Source: Lepidostoma basale
Taxonomy: Eukaryota > Arthropoda > Insecta > Trichoptera > Lepidostomatidae
Assembly: GCA_022606425.2 (NCBI GenBank)
Contig: JAHDVF020000840.1
Coordinates: forward strand, 310,001 to 374,000
Length of the DNA: 64,000 bases
Reading direction: 5' to 3'
Within the stretch, counting starts at the first letter, position 1. Each line of letters starts with the position of its first letter. Both the position numbers and the translations under genes were made by a program. This document shows positions 42,100-52,394 of this stretch, one piece after another. The notes below the pieces were generated by a model. That model made no database searches and was not told where the DNA came from. It was given only the letters and a program-made list of their open reading frames with translations.

Positions 42100-42181
42100 A
42101 CTTGTAACTAAGTTCATTTGTATAATAATGAAAAGTGGCTTGTGTATTAATGGAAATAGTTTAATTTGTTTTAATTAAATA
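42100..42181 (+). repeat. Left 82-bp direct repeat flanking LINE-A
   Basis: Begins ACTTGTAACTAAGTTCATTT and ends TTTTAATTAAATA. Matches 43031-43112 at 79 of 82 positions. Confidence 0.9.
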
Positions 42182-43030
42182 TAGACGATGCTGTGTTAAT
42201 CGCTGACAGTAAAGACAATTTGCAAGTCTTAGTGGCAAGGATGTATGAGGCATGCAAAAATAGTGACTTGGTGATGAATGTGTCTAAATCTAAAGTGATG
42301 GTTTTCGAGAAAGAAGAATGTATGACGATTTGTGATATAAGTGCGATGGGCGAGAAATTGGAGCAAGTTACTGAATTTACGTATCTGGGAAGCGCGTTTA
42401 CAAGAGACGGAAAAATGGAGAAAGACATCGAAAGGAGGGTTGGTGCTGAGAATAAAATAAATGGCGCACTCAAAGTCATTACTGCAAATAGAAATATATC
42501 CACAGAAGCAAAGATGGCAGTACACAATGGAGTTCTAGTGCCAACTCTCATGTATGGAAGTGAATCTTGGAGCTGGCAAAAGAAGGATGAAAGCAGGATA
42601 AACGCCGTAGAAATGAGATCACTAAGAAGAATGTGCGGGAAAACGTTGTATGATAGAATACCGAACGATGAAATAAGAAAGAAATGTAAGACAGATGACT
42701 GCATCATGAATAAAATTAAGAAAGGATCTCTGAGATGGTTCGGACATATGGAACGAATGGATGAGAGTAGAATGGTTAAAAAGTTGTACACAAGCAGTGT
42801 GAGTGGGAAAAGAAGCCGAGGACGACCGAGGAAAACATGGCATTACCAAATTAACCAATTACTAAAAGGCGGCCACATTCGAAGTCGGAATAATCGACGT
42901 GCGTGCATGGTGCGATGTATGAATGTGGAGGAAGCCCGAGAGGTGTGCCAGGACAGGCCAGTGTGGCGATCCATCCTCTCTGCCTACCCCTCCGGGGAAA
43001 TGGCGTGATGGTTAGTTAGTTAGTTTAGTT
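42182..43030 (+). mobile_element. LINE-A, best-preserved C-terminal ORF
   Basis: An open frame of about 270 codons to the stop at 43006-43008. It starts within the catalytic DD (DDAVLIADSKDNLQ), so the RT fingers/palm are lost and only the part after the active site remains: MNVSKSKVMVFEKEE, EFTYLGSAFTRDGKMEKDIE, VLVPTLMYGSESWSWQKKDE, RSLRRMCGKTLYDRIPNDEI, LRWFGHMERMDESRMVKKLY, RSRGRPRKTWHYQINQLLKG, RACMVRCMNVEEAREVCQDR and SAYPSGEMA. The ORF is intact although the element is truncated, suggesting a recent insertion or a young lineage. Tail TTAGTTAGTTAGTTTAGTT (43012-43030). Confidence 0.9.
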
Positions 43031-43112
43031 ACTTGTAACTAAGTTCATTTGTATAATAATGAAAAGTGGCTTGTGTATAAATGGAAATAATTTAATTTAT
43101 TTTAATTAAATA
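43031..43112 (+). repeat. Right 82-bp direct repeat flanking LINE-A
   Basis: Second copy of 42100-42181 with three substitutions, directly after the (TTAG)n tail. Confidence 0.9.
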
Positions 43113-43975
43113 CATGTGTATATAAAGTTTTAAATTTATTAGGGATGTACCTAAAAATACTTTGAATTGAATCTCTGGGATCGTCTTTTGATTTCTTAAT
43201 AACATAAAATTTGATCAAAATTGATACTAAGCATTACTTTCTTAAGTCTAAGTACAGAAGACTTGAGATATTGTTCTCTTTAGAAACTTGTTCTTACTTT
43301 AGGAAAGCAATAAAAGTTCGTTTGTTACTCCGAGAACAAATATGTTTGTATCCCTCTCTTTCCCCTCGCCTCTTCCATTCGCCGTCTCCCTCGTATTCTC
43401 GCTGCCTCACGAAAAACTTCTCTGAAACTCTTTGTATAAATATTTATTTTTATTAAACGTCTAAAGGAACGGAGTTTAGTAATAGCACGATGCTCCCAGT
43501 TCACAAACAATTTAAGCGATTTTAGATTTGTGCGCTGCGAGTTGATGCGAGCAGGGGTCTCTTTATAATATGCCTAAAGAAATGCTTTAAGTTTAATCAA
43601 TTTCTTATGGTTTGTATAAAATATTTTTGTTCTATAAATATTGCGAAACCTCAAATTCTCTTTTCAAAACGGCTTTAAGGTTAAGGATCAATTCCTGCTG
43701 TTTTAAATATAAAAATATATTAATTTTGGAGTCTACCATCTCTCAATTTATACAGGGTAAATAATTTTTCACATATTTATAGTAAATAATAAAGAGAACA
43801 ATCGTAGGTTGGAAAAACATTTGTGGCGGTAATCAAAGCTTTCATAGGAAAATAAAACATGTTCTGATAATTAATATAAAAAAAACTATTTGATTAATTT
43901 TACTCCGAAATCGGTCATCATCAACTTACAAATTGAATCGTAATATTTATTGTTTCTTAAAAAACGATTAAAAAC
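43112..43975. other. Unique AT-rich DNA
   Basis: 43320-43420 is pyrimidine-rich and GC-richer; no gene recognised. Confidence 0.4.
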
Positions 43976-44061
43976 TAAATGAAAACGTTTGTTTTCTAAA
44001 AATTCATTTTATTTTATAGGAATAACAGGTTTCACCTTGCTAAGGTTTGCTAAGGCTAATA

Positions 44062-45347
44062 TTAGGTCCTTACATTTGAAATTGGCGTTTTGCCGTACTG
44101 GCAACTTTGATCTCAAATATCTTCTCTTTGGTTAGGAATTCCACATTCAAATTTATACAGCTATATACTCAAGTATTTTTGTTTCGAAAATTATAATTCA
44201 TTTGTTTTTTCCTCAATTGTTTTTTTTCTTTGCGTCACTCAGTTTACAAAATGGAAAACTTGAAATATCGCGTTATTTACGAGTACGAGTTCCACCGTGG
44301 CACCAGTGCTGCAGAAACGGCTCGAAGGATTAATGATGTGTATGGCGACGGTGCTGCAAAAGAAAACACAGTGCGTTTTTGGTTCCAACGTTTTCGTTCT
44401 GGAAATTTCGACCTGCAGAACAAGTCCCGTGGACGGCCGGAGACCAAAGTTGATAATGAAGAATTGAAGGCTATTGTGGAAGCGGATCCATCGCAAACCA
44501 CGTCCGAGTTAGCTGCAGGCTGCGGTGTTAGTGATAAAACTGTTTTAATCCACTTGAAGCAAATCGGGAAGGTGAAAAAGCTTGAAAGGTGGGTACTTCA
44601 CGAATTGAGTGAAGCAAATCAACAAACGCGCGTTGACTGCTGCGTTGCATTACTCAACCGGCACAATAATGAAGGGATTTTGAATCGAATCATTACCTGT
44701 GATGAAAAGTGGATCCTGTATGACAATCGGAAGCGCTCATCGCAATGGCTGAACCCTGCCGAACCAGCCAAACCATGCCCCAAGCGAAAATTGACTCCAA
44801 AAAGTTACTTGTGAGCGTTTGGTGGACTAGTGCTGGTGTCGTTCACTACAGCTTTCTTAAATCTGGCCAGACGATTACGGCAGATGTCTATTGTCAGCAA
44901 CTGCAAACCATGATGGAAAAGCTAGCTGCTAAACAACCGAGGCTGGTTAATCGCTCTAGACCACTGCTGCTTCATGATAACGCTAGACCACACACTGCAA
45001 AACAGACGGCTACCAAATTAGAAGAGCTTCAATTGGAATGTCTAAGACATCCACCGCACTCTCCGGACCTTGCCCCAACAGATTACTATTTTTTTCGAAA
45101 TTTGCATAACTTCTTGCTAGGGAAAAAATTCAACTCCGATGGGGCAGTCCAAACCGACTTCAAAGATTTTATTGATTCCCGTCCGAATGGTTTTTTTAGT
45201 AAAGGGATCGATGAACTACCTATGAGATGGCAAAAGTGCATAGATAGCAATGGTACATACTTTGATTAAATAAATATATTATATTAAAAAAAGATCAACT
45301 TTATGTTCCTCCCTTACAAAACGCCAATTTCATATGTAAGGACCTAA
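44062..45347 (+). mobile_element. mariner transposon, complete ends
   Basis: 1286 bp. Terminal inverted repeats of about 30 bp: left TTAGGTCCTTACATTTGAAA (44062), right complement TTAGGTCCTTACATATGAAA, continuing in TTGGCGTTTTG on both. They differ at one position in the first 30. TA duplications at 44060-44061 and 45348-45349. Length and ends match the mariner family; only the transposase frame is damaged. Confidence 0.95.
44251..45269 (+). pseudogene. mariner transposase, one frameshift
   Basis: DDE transposase that would cut and paste the mariner by binding its terminal repeats. Start chosen at 44251 (MENLKYRV); an in-frame ATG at 44230 is in the leader. Residues 1-110 hold the paired helix-turn-helix DNA-binding region with RGRPETK linker. 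WVLHEL (114-119) stands for the mariner WVPHEL motif. First catalytic Asp in ITCDEKW at 151. A one-base loss in the A-run around 44800 shifts the frame and gives a stop at 44812. The downstream frame carries LLHDNARPHTA and HSPDLAPTDYY with 34 residues between the second and third Asp: D,D34D as in mariner. All three catalytic Asp codons are present. It ends at 45269 (NGTYFD). Confidence 0.93.
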
Positions 45348-45454
45348 TATAACATTCGAACATGGTTTAGAAAGGTGAAACACGCCATTCCAATAAAATT
45401 TATAGATCTTTTAGAAATGTTTTCATTAATAATCAATAATAATGAAAACGTTTG

Positions 45455-45560
45455 TTTTCTTGACGTTTTATTACATTTTAAGGGACATGTTTTACCTTGC
45501 AAGTGACATATTTGAATACGATAAAATACAATAAAACTACTTGAAAATATACGTCTAGAT
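45455..45560. repeat. P1 second copy
   Basis: GAAAACGTTTGTTTTCTTGA, GGACATGTTTTACCTTGC and AATAAAACTACTTGAAAATA: short arms of P1 immediately beyond the mariner-bearing copy. Confidence 0.5.
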
Positions 45561-45679
45561 TGTTAATGATTAATATGAAGTTTTAGATCATTGTTCAAGA
45601 AACTCAATAAATAAGTCTCATTCACATTAATTATAACTAATTAAACGAAGTTTCTTCAAGCTCCAAATTTTTAACAGTA

Positions 45680-46310
45680 GCGTTAAAAGCGTAAATATAA
45701 ATAGGTGCCTTCGCTAAGTATTCAAGATCTTTTGGCCCCGAACAGTGTCGTTCTCTGGGCCACGTCAGGCGAAAAGCCAATCAAAGAACTAGTCGCTAGA
45801 CGCAAATGGCTGTGGATCGGTCACACCCTGAGACTGAATCCAGCTTTTTTTTTTTTTTTTACGTATACAACAGGTTGCTTGAACCCAATTACAGTATACA
45901 TTTTTTTTTAAGCTGATATATTGATTCTCGTGACATGTGACAGGTAGCCAATCTATCGCCATTTTATTGTCACGTGAATACTACGCCAGACCAAAGACAA
46001 TGTGACAATCACACTGCCGTCGCCGGGAATCGAACCCAGAACCTTCGGAATGGGAATCAGAGCTCTTACCACTCTGCCACGAAGGTCGTCAAGCTTGCAT
46101 CGCTCAGGACGCACTCTGGTTCCCTGTGGGTGGATAAAGGAAGCGAGGCAGATCGAGAGCCGCCTGGAGAAAAACCCTGCAGAACGAGATTAAAGCGGCA
46201 GGTCTCATTTGGGATGATTTTAGGAATCAGGCGTGCGATAGGTTCGGGTGAAGAAGATTCCTTAAGGCCCTATGCATCACGGAGGTATGACAGGACAAGA
46301 TGAAGAAGAA
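45680..46310 (+). mobile_element. LINE-D fragment interrupted by SINE-T
   Basis: Before the SINE: ATAGGTGCCTTCGCTAAGTA, GCAAATGGCTGTGGATCGGT, CACACCCTGAGACTGAATCC (RRKWLWIGHTLRLNP). After it: TTGCATCGCTCAGGACGCAC and the GKRKRGRPR-type basic turn in a second frame, ending CACGGAGGTATGACAGGACA and a GAAGAAGAAA tail. The uninterrupted sister at 61920-62395 shows where the insertion fell. Confidence 0.8.
45845..46091 (-). mobile_element. SINE-T, full length, inside LINE-D
   Basis: Minus strand head at 46090, A-box-like GGCAGAGTGGTAAGAGC, B box GGTTCGATTCC, body, the 3' part AATTGGGTTCAAGCAACCTG and an A-tail (T-run at 45845-45860). AGCTT repeats at 45842-45846 and 46092-46096 are the probable TSD. 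Confidence 0.85.
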
Positions 46311-46489
46311 AAATAAACGATGTTATTTTTCAATTGACTTTATGACTTCTCCAATACAAAAAGTGGTCTCGAAATTTAACGACATCATTGTTTTTGATAG
46401 AATTACTTTGAATAAAATGTTGAAAAATACATTGAGTGTTATCTTTAACTAAAACGCACTCTTTGAAATTCATGAAGAAACATTGTATA

Positions 46490-47215
46490 ATGTTTCTTTT
46501 TTTTATATACTTCGTATACAACTCTCACATTTATTAAAAAAATAAATATCAGACATGTTTCGGAATAACCAGCCCATAATCAGTGATATTATATAATTAT
46601 TTAAAATATTATAAAATTTTTAAGGATTAATTGTATCTCAATAGAGACGAAGATGTAAATTTATTTTTGGAACAAGAATATAGTAGTCGAGCCGTTTACA
46701 GGACTTATGACCTGTCATTGGTCGGGTTAAGCGATCACTTTATGATAACAACATTCCCCATTCCGCCCTTCTTACGCCCACCACGTATGTAAATTTTTTG
46801 GAACTTGTATATATGCTACTATGTTAAAACCCTTCAAATTAAACAAAAAATCTTTATTAATGCAATGAGATACAATTAATCCTTAAAAATGATTAACCCG
46901 CAATGAGTGAAATCCAGTATTTGTCTACAAGTATTTGTATACATTCAAAAACAAATATTATAAAATTGTTTACTAAAACTGTAAGTTTTGACAGATGTTT
47001 AACATATTTATAACATCTGTCAAAACTGTCCATATTTGTAAACAATGTTATAATATTTTGAATATTTATATAATATCACTGATAAAGGGCTGGTTAGTCC
47101 GAAACATGTTCATTATATATTTTTTTAATAAATGTGAGTGTTGTATACAAAGTATATAAAAAAGAAACATTGAACATCTACAATACAAAGTTATGGCGAT
47201 CATAGAAAAAATAGG
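46490..47215. repeat. P3 fold-back with nested P6
   Basis: Left: TATATACTTCGTATACAACT, GACATGTTTCGGAATAACCA, CAGTGATATTATA (46504-46596). Right: ATAATATCACTGATAAAGGG, TAGTCCGAAACATGTTC, GTGAGTGTTGTATACAAAGT (47071-47155). A further inverted pair, TTTTGACAGATG / CATCTGTCAAAACTG, is at 46986-47030. P6 (46623-46945) lies in the middle. Confidence 0.65.
46623..46945. repeat. P6 repeat, non-palindromic version
   Basis: Ends AAGGATTAATTGTATCTCAA and TGAGATACAATTAATCCTTA (46622-46889) are inverted. Interior GTTTACAGGACTTATGACCT and GTCATTGGTCGGGTTAAGCG recur at 54553-54588. The right flank (GTGAAATCCAGTATTTGTCT) is also shared with 54700, so the repeat extends beyond the inverted ends. Confidence 0.6.
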
Positions 47216-47855
47216 TATTATTCGTAGACTGTGTTTTAACAACATAAGAAACAAATGTAATCTAAAGTTTTAAAAAAACATACAAAAATATGTCAAGTTT
47301 TATTCAGAAACCGAGTGCATCATCTACGAGTATGATTAAAACGTTTTGTAAAAGACATGTTTTTTTTCTCGTATGTTTTCTCAACAGGGGGGAAACTTGA
47401 GCATAATAAACCACGAATAAAAGGTTCACGCGTGTGACACGTGCAAAAAATATTTTACCGATCCCAAAAAAAAAAGAGAAGGTGTAAATATCCGTGCTCT
47501 GGATATGTCAACGACAAAGAAGTTTTCATTTGAGCCCCAACATACAAAATAATATGAGTTGAATTTAAAAAAATATTTTAATACAGTTTTTTTCCTATTT
47601 TGGGAATAATTTTTTTTAACGATGATATTATAATTTTTTTTTAGATTATTTTTTGTTTTTTAACATCTAAATTACACCTTTAAGTTCGTGATATATGAAT
47701 AACATGAGCAACAAATTAATTAATCTTAAAATTTTGAACCAACAAACATACATAGTGTATCACCACTTATACGAGTATGTACGAGTATATACTATGTGTT
47801 TCGAAGGTGTTACCAATTGCGATTTTATACTATCTTCGAAGATCTGTTGGAAGAC
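47215..47855. other. AT-rich DNA
   Basis: Tandem ACGAGTATGTACGAGTATAT at 47772-47791. No gene. Confidence 0.4.
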
Positions 47856-47944
47856 ACGTCTCCCCGGAGGGGTAGACAGAAAGAATGGACTGCCACATTG
47901 TTCTGTCCTGACATACTTATTATTATTATTATTATTATGTTGAA

Positions 47945-48797
47945 TCGCTCTTTATCGAAGTAAATGTTATTACAGCTATCATATTGATTCTCGTGACATG
48001 TTATAGGTAGCTAATCGATCGCCATTTTATTGTGTAGGTTAAATGCATGACCCACATAAGTGGACTTCGACTGCTGAACCAGCATATTTCATGATGAAAT
48101 ATAGTACACGAATAACCGAAAACGCCTGACTTAGGACCTACTTATCGCAATGATGACATACATTGCATAGGCAAAAGTGATGATTCAGGGCCCAGATTCA
48201 TTCACACAGGTCACTAGGTCACTAGAGCAGAGCATCGTGTGCAAAGGGAAGCAAAGCAGATAAAAGCGGTACTTCCGACCACCCAATACGTCAGTCAGTA
48301 TTACGGCTTCTAACAGACACGAGTTTACGTTAATAAGTCTACGCCACGAGGGATCTCGGACTCCCTTCCCCGCTACGACCTACGAAGCCACGCTACTACG
48401 TCATTCCTTTTTGTGACTTCTAACCGACGTGTCTTCGCTGTCAAGTTTACGTACAAAGAACTTCCGACGAGTCTTAGCTCCAGCCGACCAACGCTACTGC
48501 CCAGCGATCCATCATCCTCTACTGCTCACCACCCGAACTCCGCCCCAGCTGCTAATGACATCCAGGCGTACGCTCCATTACGAGTATATAATACTGTTAA
48601 CGTATGATTACTTATGATCTGCAATAAACGCTGAAACCTCCACTGCTTTTAACTCTCACCACCATCCCCCAAAATTGTCACGTGAATTCTACATCAGACC
48701 AAAGACAGTGTAACAATCACACTGCCCTCGCCGGGAATCGAACCCGGAACCTTCGGGGTGGCAGTCAATGCACTTACCAGTCAGCCACGAAGGTCGT
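47945..48797 (-). mobile_element. SINE-T interrupted by a probable LTR
   Basis: 3' part ATATTGATTCTCGTGACATG, TCGCCATTTTATTGT (to 48033); continues after 48673 with CACGTGAATTCTACATCAGA, B box GGTTCCGGGTTCGATTCCC (minus) and head GACGACCTTCGTGGCTGACT. Its A-box region is changed (GGCTGACTGGTAAGTGC). Confidence 0.85.
48033..48673 (+). mobile_element. Probable solo LTR, about 640 bp
   Basis: Inserted in SINE-T between two copies of ATTGT (48029-48033 and 48674-48678), so about 5 bp of target was duplicated. Starts TGTAGGTTAAATGC if the T of the duplication is counted. GATAAAAG (48259-48266) is TATA-like, 30 bp ahead of TCAGTCAGT (48291-48299), the arthropod initiator type. GCAATAAACGC at 48622 offers a poly(A) signal. 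No protein recognised. The 3' end CCCCCAAA does not show a clean CA, so type (gypsy, Bel-Pao or other) is open. Confidence 0.6.
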
Positions 48798-48999
48798 CTT
48801 ATCTTGATTCCTCTACATTCATACATCAAGTCATGCACGCACGTCGATTTCTTCGACTCCTTACGTAACCGACATTTAATCCTCTATATCTAGCTCCATT
48901 AACGTCGTTTAAATATACATTCTTCGCTATTCTGTCTTGATTCATTCTTTCCAAGTTTCCAAACCATCTTAACGTCACTTCTAACTTATACATATAATT

Positions 49000-49755
49000 A
49001 AACTTCTAGAAAAGAGAACAGTTAATCAATATCAATTACTTGATATTCAGTTTATAGTCATTGTTTCAGAAACCGCAAAAAAAAACTTTAACAAAAAAAA
49101 TTCATGATTATACTTTTCGTTCTCAAATTTATTCACATCACTTTATAAGTAATATTACTTAAACATATAGAATTATGTACGTAACAGTATGTGTTGTTTA
49201 TAAATACAATTCTCATTAATATCGTATTACATTGAACATTATTAAATACATATTTTTAAAATATGAAACATAAAGCCAAATTTCGATCAAAAATCTTCCT
49301 CCACTAGAATCCTGGACCATAAAATGTTAAACTAAAATGTCTGGAGGTTACTTTTGAAATTCAAATTCATTCCTTTCTGTGTATAAACGAAGAGCTATTC
49401 CCAGCTCTCTCACACTCCCTCCCCTCGAGGAGCTCCGTCCCTCTCGCTCGCAATATAAATATACTTTTCAAGTTATTGCATAGCAGATTTATTCAGTACA
49501 TTTTTGCCATGTAAATTTTCTAGAACGTATTTTAATTTGAAATCTATAATACATGAAGGAACATAATGCATTTCCGAGGCCATTGTAGCTGTGAAATGTA
49601 TGTCAGAAGTTTGAGGACGATGGCTTTATTTTGCAAAATATTAAATTAATAAAATATAATATGAAAAACAATATGATTAAAAATTTAACATTCTCGATTT
49701 ATTCATTGTTACTTGAACAATGATGTAAAACTCTATAATAAAACATAAATAAGAA
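49000..49755. other. Unique DNA, P1 stub at left
   Basis: AATTAAACTTCTAGAAAAGA at 48997-49016 is a P1 arm end. 49360-49450 is a GC-richer pyrimidine block (CTCACACTCCCTCCCCTCGA) followed by CAATATAAATATACTTTTC. No gene. Confidence 0.4.
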
Positions 49756-50345
49756 AGAAAACGTCTGAAAAAAATATTATACGAGTAGTTTATGGGAATG
49801 ACATGTTTCTAAGGGGTTTAAAAGGGTAGTTGGGCTACAATGGGGTACGTTTTGCTGGAAAGCATGCCTCTACAAAATGTCGTAAGGCGCCATGTTGCAT
49901 TTACAACAGCAACACTACTATCAAGTCCAACTCTCTAGCGTCCACGAGAGGTCTTTTAAAGACCCCGCGAACCCCGGGCAATGTGGCACATATTACTTAA
50001 TGCCATAGCAGTTAGAGAGAGGGCGAATGGCGAGCATCCAGCGCCATAAAACTGGATACACCCAGCTCAGGGAAGGTAACCCCGACAGAAAATCCTCCAG
50101 AGAAGGCAAGGGGATACCACTCTGGATATTTTTCCCCAGGTCTTCACTTGGTGATTGTCAACGTTAGGGAGACCTGACAGGACACAGAGAGAAGAATGTT
50201 TCTAAGGTATTATTTAAAAAAACGTTATCATTCGTAATAATTATTTAATATGGATTTTTTACGTTAATGTACAAGAAACATTAAAATTTAATAAATATTT
50301 TTGGAATAACATGTTTTGCCATTCTAAGGCATTAAAAATGTTTTT
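49755..50345. repeat. P1 copy split by a 381-bp element
   Basis: AGAAAACGTCTG and GGGAATGACATGTTTCTAAGG before the insert; GTATTATTTAAAAAAACGTT after it. A second P1-like arm (GGAATAACATGTTTTGCCAT TCTAAGGCATT) is at 50304-50334. Confidence 0.55.
49815..50195 (+). mobile_element. 381-bp retroposon with LINE-B-like 3' end, 12-bp TSD
   Basis: ATGTTTCTAAGG exact at 49803-49814 and 50196-50207. The last ~45 bp (GTGATTGTCAACGTTAGGGA, GACCTGACAGGACACAGAG) resemble the LINE-B terminus. The rest (GTAAGGCGCCATGTTGCATT, AACTGGATACACCCAGCTCA) has no coding signal and no convincing A/B boxes. Either a non-autonomous partner of LINE-B or the 3' UTR of a related LINE. Confidence 0.6.
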
Positions 50346-50454
50346 TTAAAAAAAAACTGTTTATATTTTTGAAAATCTTAAAAAAGACAGACATCAAGGC
50401 TTTAAATTGAAATATAATTACAATCTCCAATACAAGCAAAAACTATTATGAAGA

Positions 50455-50900
50455 AGGAATCTGGTCGTGTCCAATGAAGTGTCCTAGATCAGGAGCCAAG
50501 CTTTCTATCTCCTTGATCACCACCCGGCATAAGGCGTTTACACTGTGGAATTTGATAGTAACTATTTTATTATTAATTAAAACACTGTTGACTTTCACAT
50601 ATGAGTTTATTTGCCTCGACGTGTTTCGATGGTTTTACACCTTTGTCGTCAATAAATTTATAACACTGTTTATAATATCACATTTTTTAACTATACACTT
50701 TTTATAATGTCGCGAGAGCTGTTTCGCCAACCAATGTTGGTATCGTTAGGTGTAACAAAAAAAAAAAGTAACACTCAATGATGCCAGCATCGGTTGGCAA
50801 AACAGCTATCGCGACATTCTCAAAGAGTGTATAATATAAAAAGGTATTATTACAGTGTTGTAAATTTAATTGTATATCTGTTAATCAACATTAAATATTT
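50455..50900. repeat. P4 fold-back copy
   Basis: Inner arms GTCGCGAGAGCTGTTTCGCC, AACCAATGTTGGTATCG (50708-50746) and CATCGGTTGGCAAAACAGCT, ATCGCGACATTC (50784-50820) around an A-run; outer ATAACACTGTTTATAATATC and AGTGTTGTAAATTTAA. Left of it, 50460-50555 is a more complex unassigned piece. Confidence 0.65.
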
Positions 50901-51498
50901 ATTTTTTATAACGTGTCTTCGAATTTTGGGTAAGATAACATTATTACTTTTTTTATTTATCTTAATTTTATTTTTTATTTCCAGTACTATGAGTATTTTA
51001 ACTCTTAATATTATGTATACCTTATTTTGTCTTAGTTTAACTTCAATCTCGTATCACACTATCATTTGTTAATTGTTGACTATTATTTTATATTTGTGGT
51101 AGCATATAATTGGCCTTATTTTAATTATTCTAAATGTTTTACGTGGTCCCTTAATAAATAAATAAATTATGAATACACGGTTACTCAAATAACATCAATT
51201 TAACATTAAGTAAGATATGACTTTTATATAATCTTGAAACATTCGCTACATTACAAAATAAAATCAATAATAAACATAAATGATTCGTTCTCACTTAACA
51301 ACGCATGAAGGTGTATTGTTCTTGATGAATTAAATCAAGATTGATGGGTTTTTTCCTCAACTCTAGACAAAGCTGACAGGCTTATTGATGCTTCAACTAT
51401 TTTGTCCCTGAATAAAATTTTTCTTCGAAATTAAAGCTATGAATTGCAAAGAGCTGCTTTTTTTAAATCGCAAAAAAGATTTTTAGTCATTTTAATGT
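50900..51498. other. AT-rich DNA
   Basis: A 92-codon frame ending at 51072 is hydrophobic because of T-richness; not a supported gene. Confidence 0.45.
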
Positions 51499-51511
51499 AA
51501 ATTTCTTAAGA

Positions 51512-52210
51512 AACTAACTAACTAAACATCACACCGTCTCCCCGGAGGGGTAGGCAGAAATAATGGAACGCCACACTGTTCTGTCCTGACATACTTCTCT
51601 CGATTCCTCTACATTCATACATCTTGTCATGCACGCACGTCGATTTCTCCGACTCCTCACGTGTCCGACATTCAATATTTGATTGATTTGATCGTGCCAC
51701 GTTTTCCTCGGCCTTCCTCTATTTCTAGCTCCGTTCACGCCGTTTACATATACCTTCTTTACCATTCTGTCTTCACTCATTCTTTCCATGTGTCCAAACC
51801 ATCTTAATGACCCTTTCCTTATTTTGTTCATAACACTTTCATTCGCACCACATTCACTTCTTATACTTGCATTTGTCACTCTATCATATACAGATTTGCC
51901 ACACATTCGTCTTAGAGATCTAATTTCTACTGCATTTATTCTACTTTCATCCTTCTTTTGCCAGTTCCATGCTTCACTTCCATACATAAGGGTCGGCACA
52001 AGAACACCATTGTGCACTGGCATCTTGGCTTTTTTGGATAGGTTTTTGTTTGCAATGACAACTTTAAGTGCTCCATTTATTCTGTTGCCTGCCCCAACCC
52101 TTCTTTCAATATCCTTCTCCACCCTCCCATCCTTTGTAAACATACTTCCTAAATAAACAAATTCATCCACTTGTTCCAGAATTTCACCGTTTACACTAAT
52201 GTTGCAGACT
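51512..52210 (-). mobile_element. LINE-A, young copy, 13-bp TSD
   Basis: (CTAA)n then ACACCGTCTCCCCGGAGGGG. Uninterrupted minus frame from 52170 to 51529 (213 codons): FVYLGSMFTKDGRVEKDIER, VIANKNLSKKAKMPVHNGVL, LMYGSEAWNWQKKDESRINA, RSLRRMCGKSVYDRVTNASI, LRWFGHMERMSEDRMVKKVY, ARNRGRPRKTWHDQINQILN, SAYPSGETV. AAATTTCTTAAGA / AAATTTCTTGAGA at 51499-51511 and 52211-52223. Nearly the same protein as 59465-60000. Confidence 0.9.
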
Positions 52211-52224
52211 AAATTTCTTGAGAG

Positions 52225-52394
52225 GATGGGGAAACAAGATGTTTAATTTATATAACTAATAACGAAATCAGAATAGTTAAAATATTCATGAATGTTGCGA
52301 TTCATAATATAAAAATGTATTTTTCTGAAAAATTTGCCAAATTATTTATTTAAATTTTTTTTTTGAAATTTTGAATCATTTGAATAAAATTTTG
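52225..52394. other. AT-rich spacer between opposed LINE-A copies
   Basis: No feature; 52395 begins the next LINE-A in the opposite orientation. Confidence 0.4.

Larger units (their letters stand above)
43978..45425. repeat. P1 fold-back hosting the mariner
   Basis: Left arm GAAAACGTTTGTTTTCTAAA, AGGTTTCACCTTGCTAAGG (43980-44045); right arm AAAGGTGAAACACGCCATTC and TTTAGAAATGTTTTCATT (45372-45427). Mariner inserted at a TA near the centre. Confidence 0.75.
47857..48990 (-). mobile_element. LINE-A split by SINE-T and LTR (three-level nest)
   Basis: Terminus CGTCTCCCCGGAGGGGTAGA to CTGTCCTGACATACTTATT (47857-47925), then from about 48797 CTTGATTCCTCTACATTCAT, GCACGCACGTCGATTTCTTC and TTCCAAACCATCTTAACG. 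The copy at 51512-52210 has these two parts joined. Confidence 0.8.

Noticed and set aside
48413..48607. Ser/Pro-rich frames inside the probable LTR
   Set aside because: Short, overlapping frames with no gag-like or other motif; they lie between the promoter-like site and the poly(A) signal of the LTR.
50794..51072. Hydrophobic 92-codon frame as a membrane protein
   Set aside because: Hydrophobicity follows from T-rich codons, and the first part is the P4 arm.
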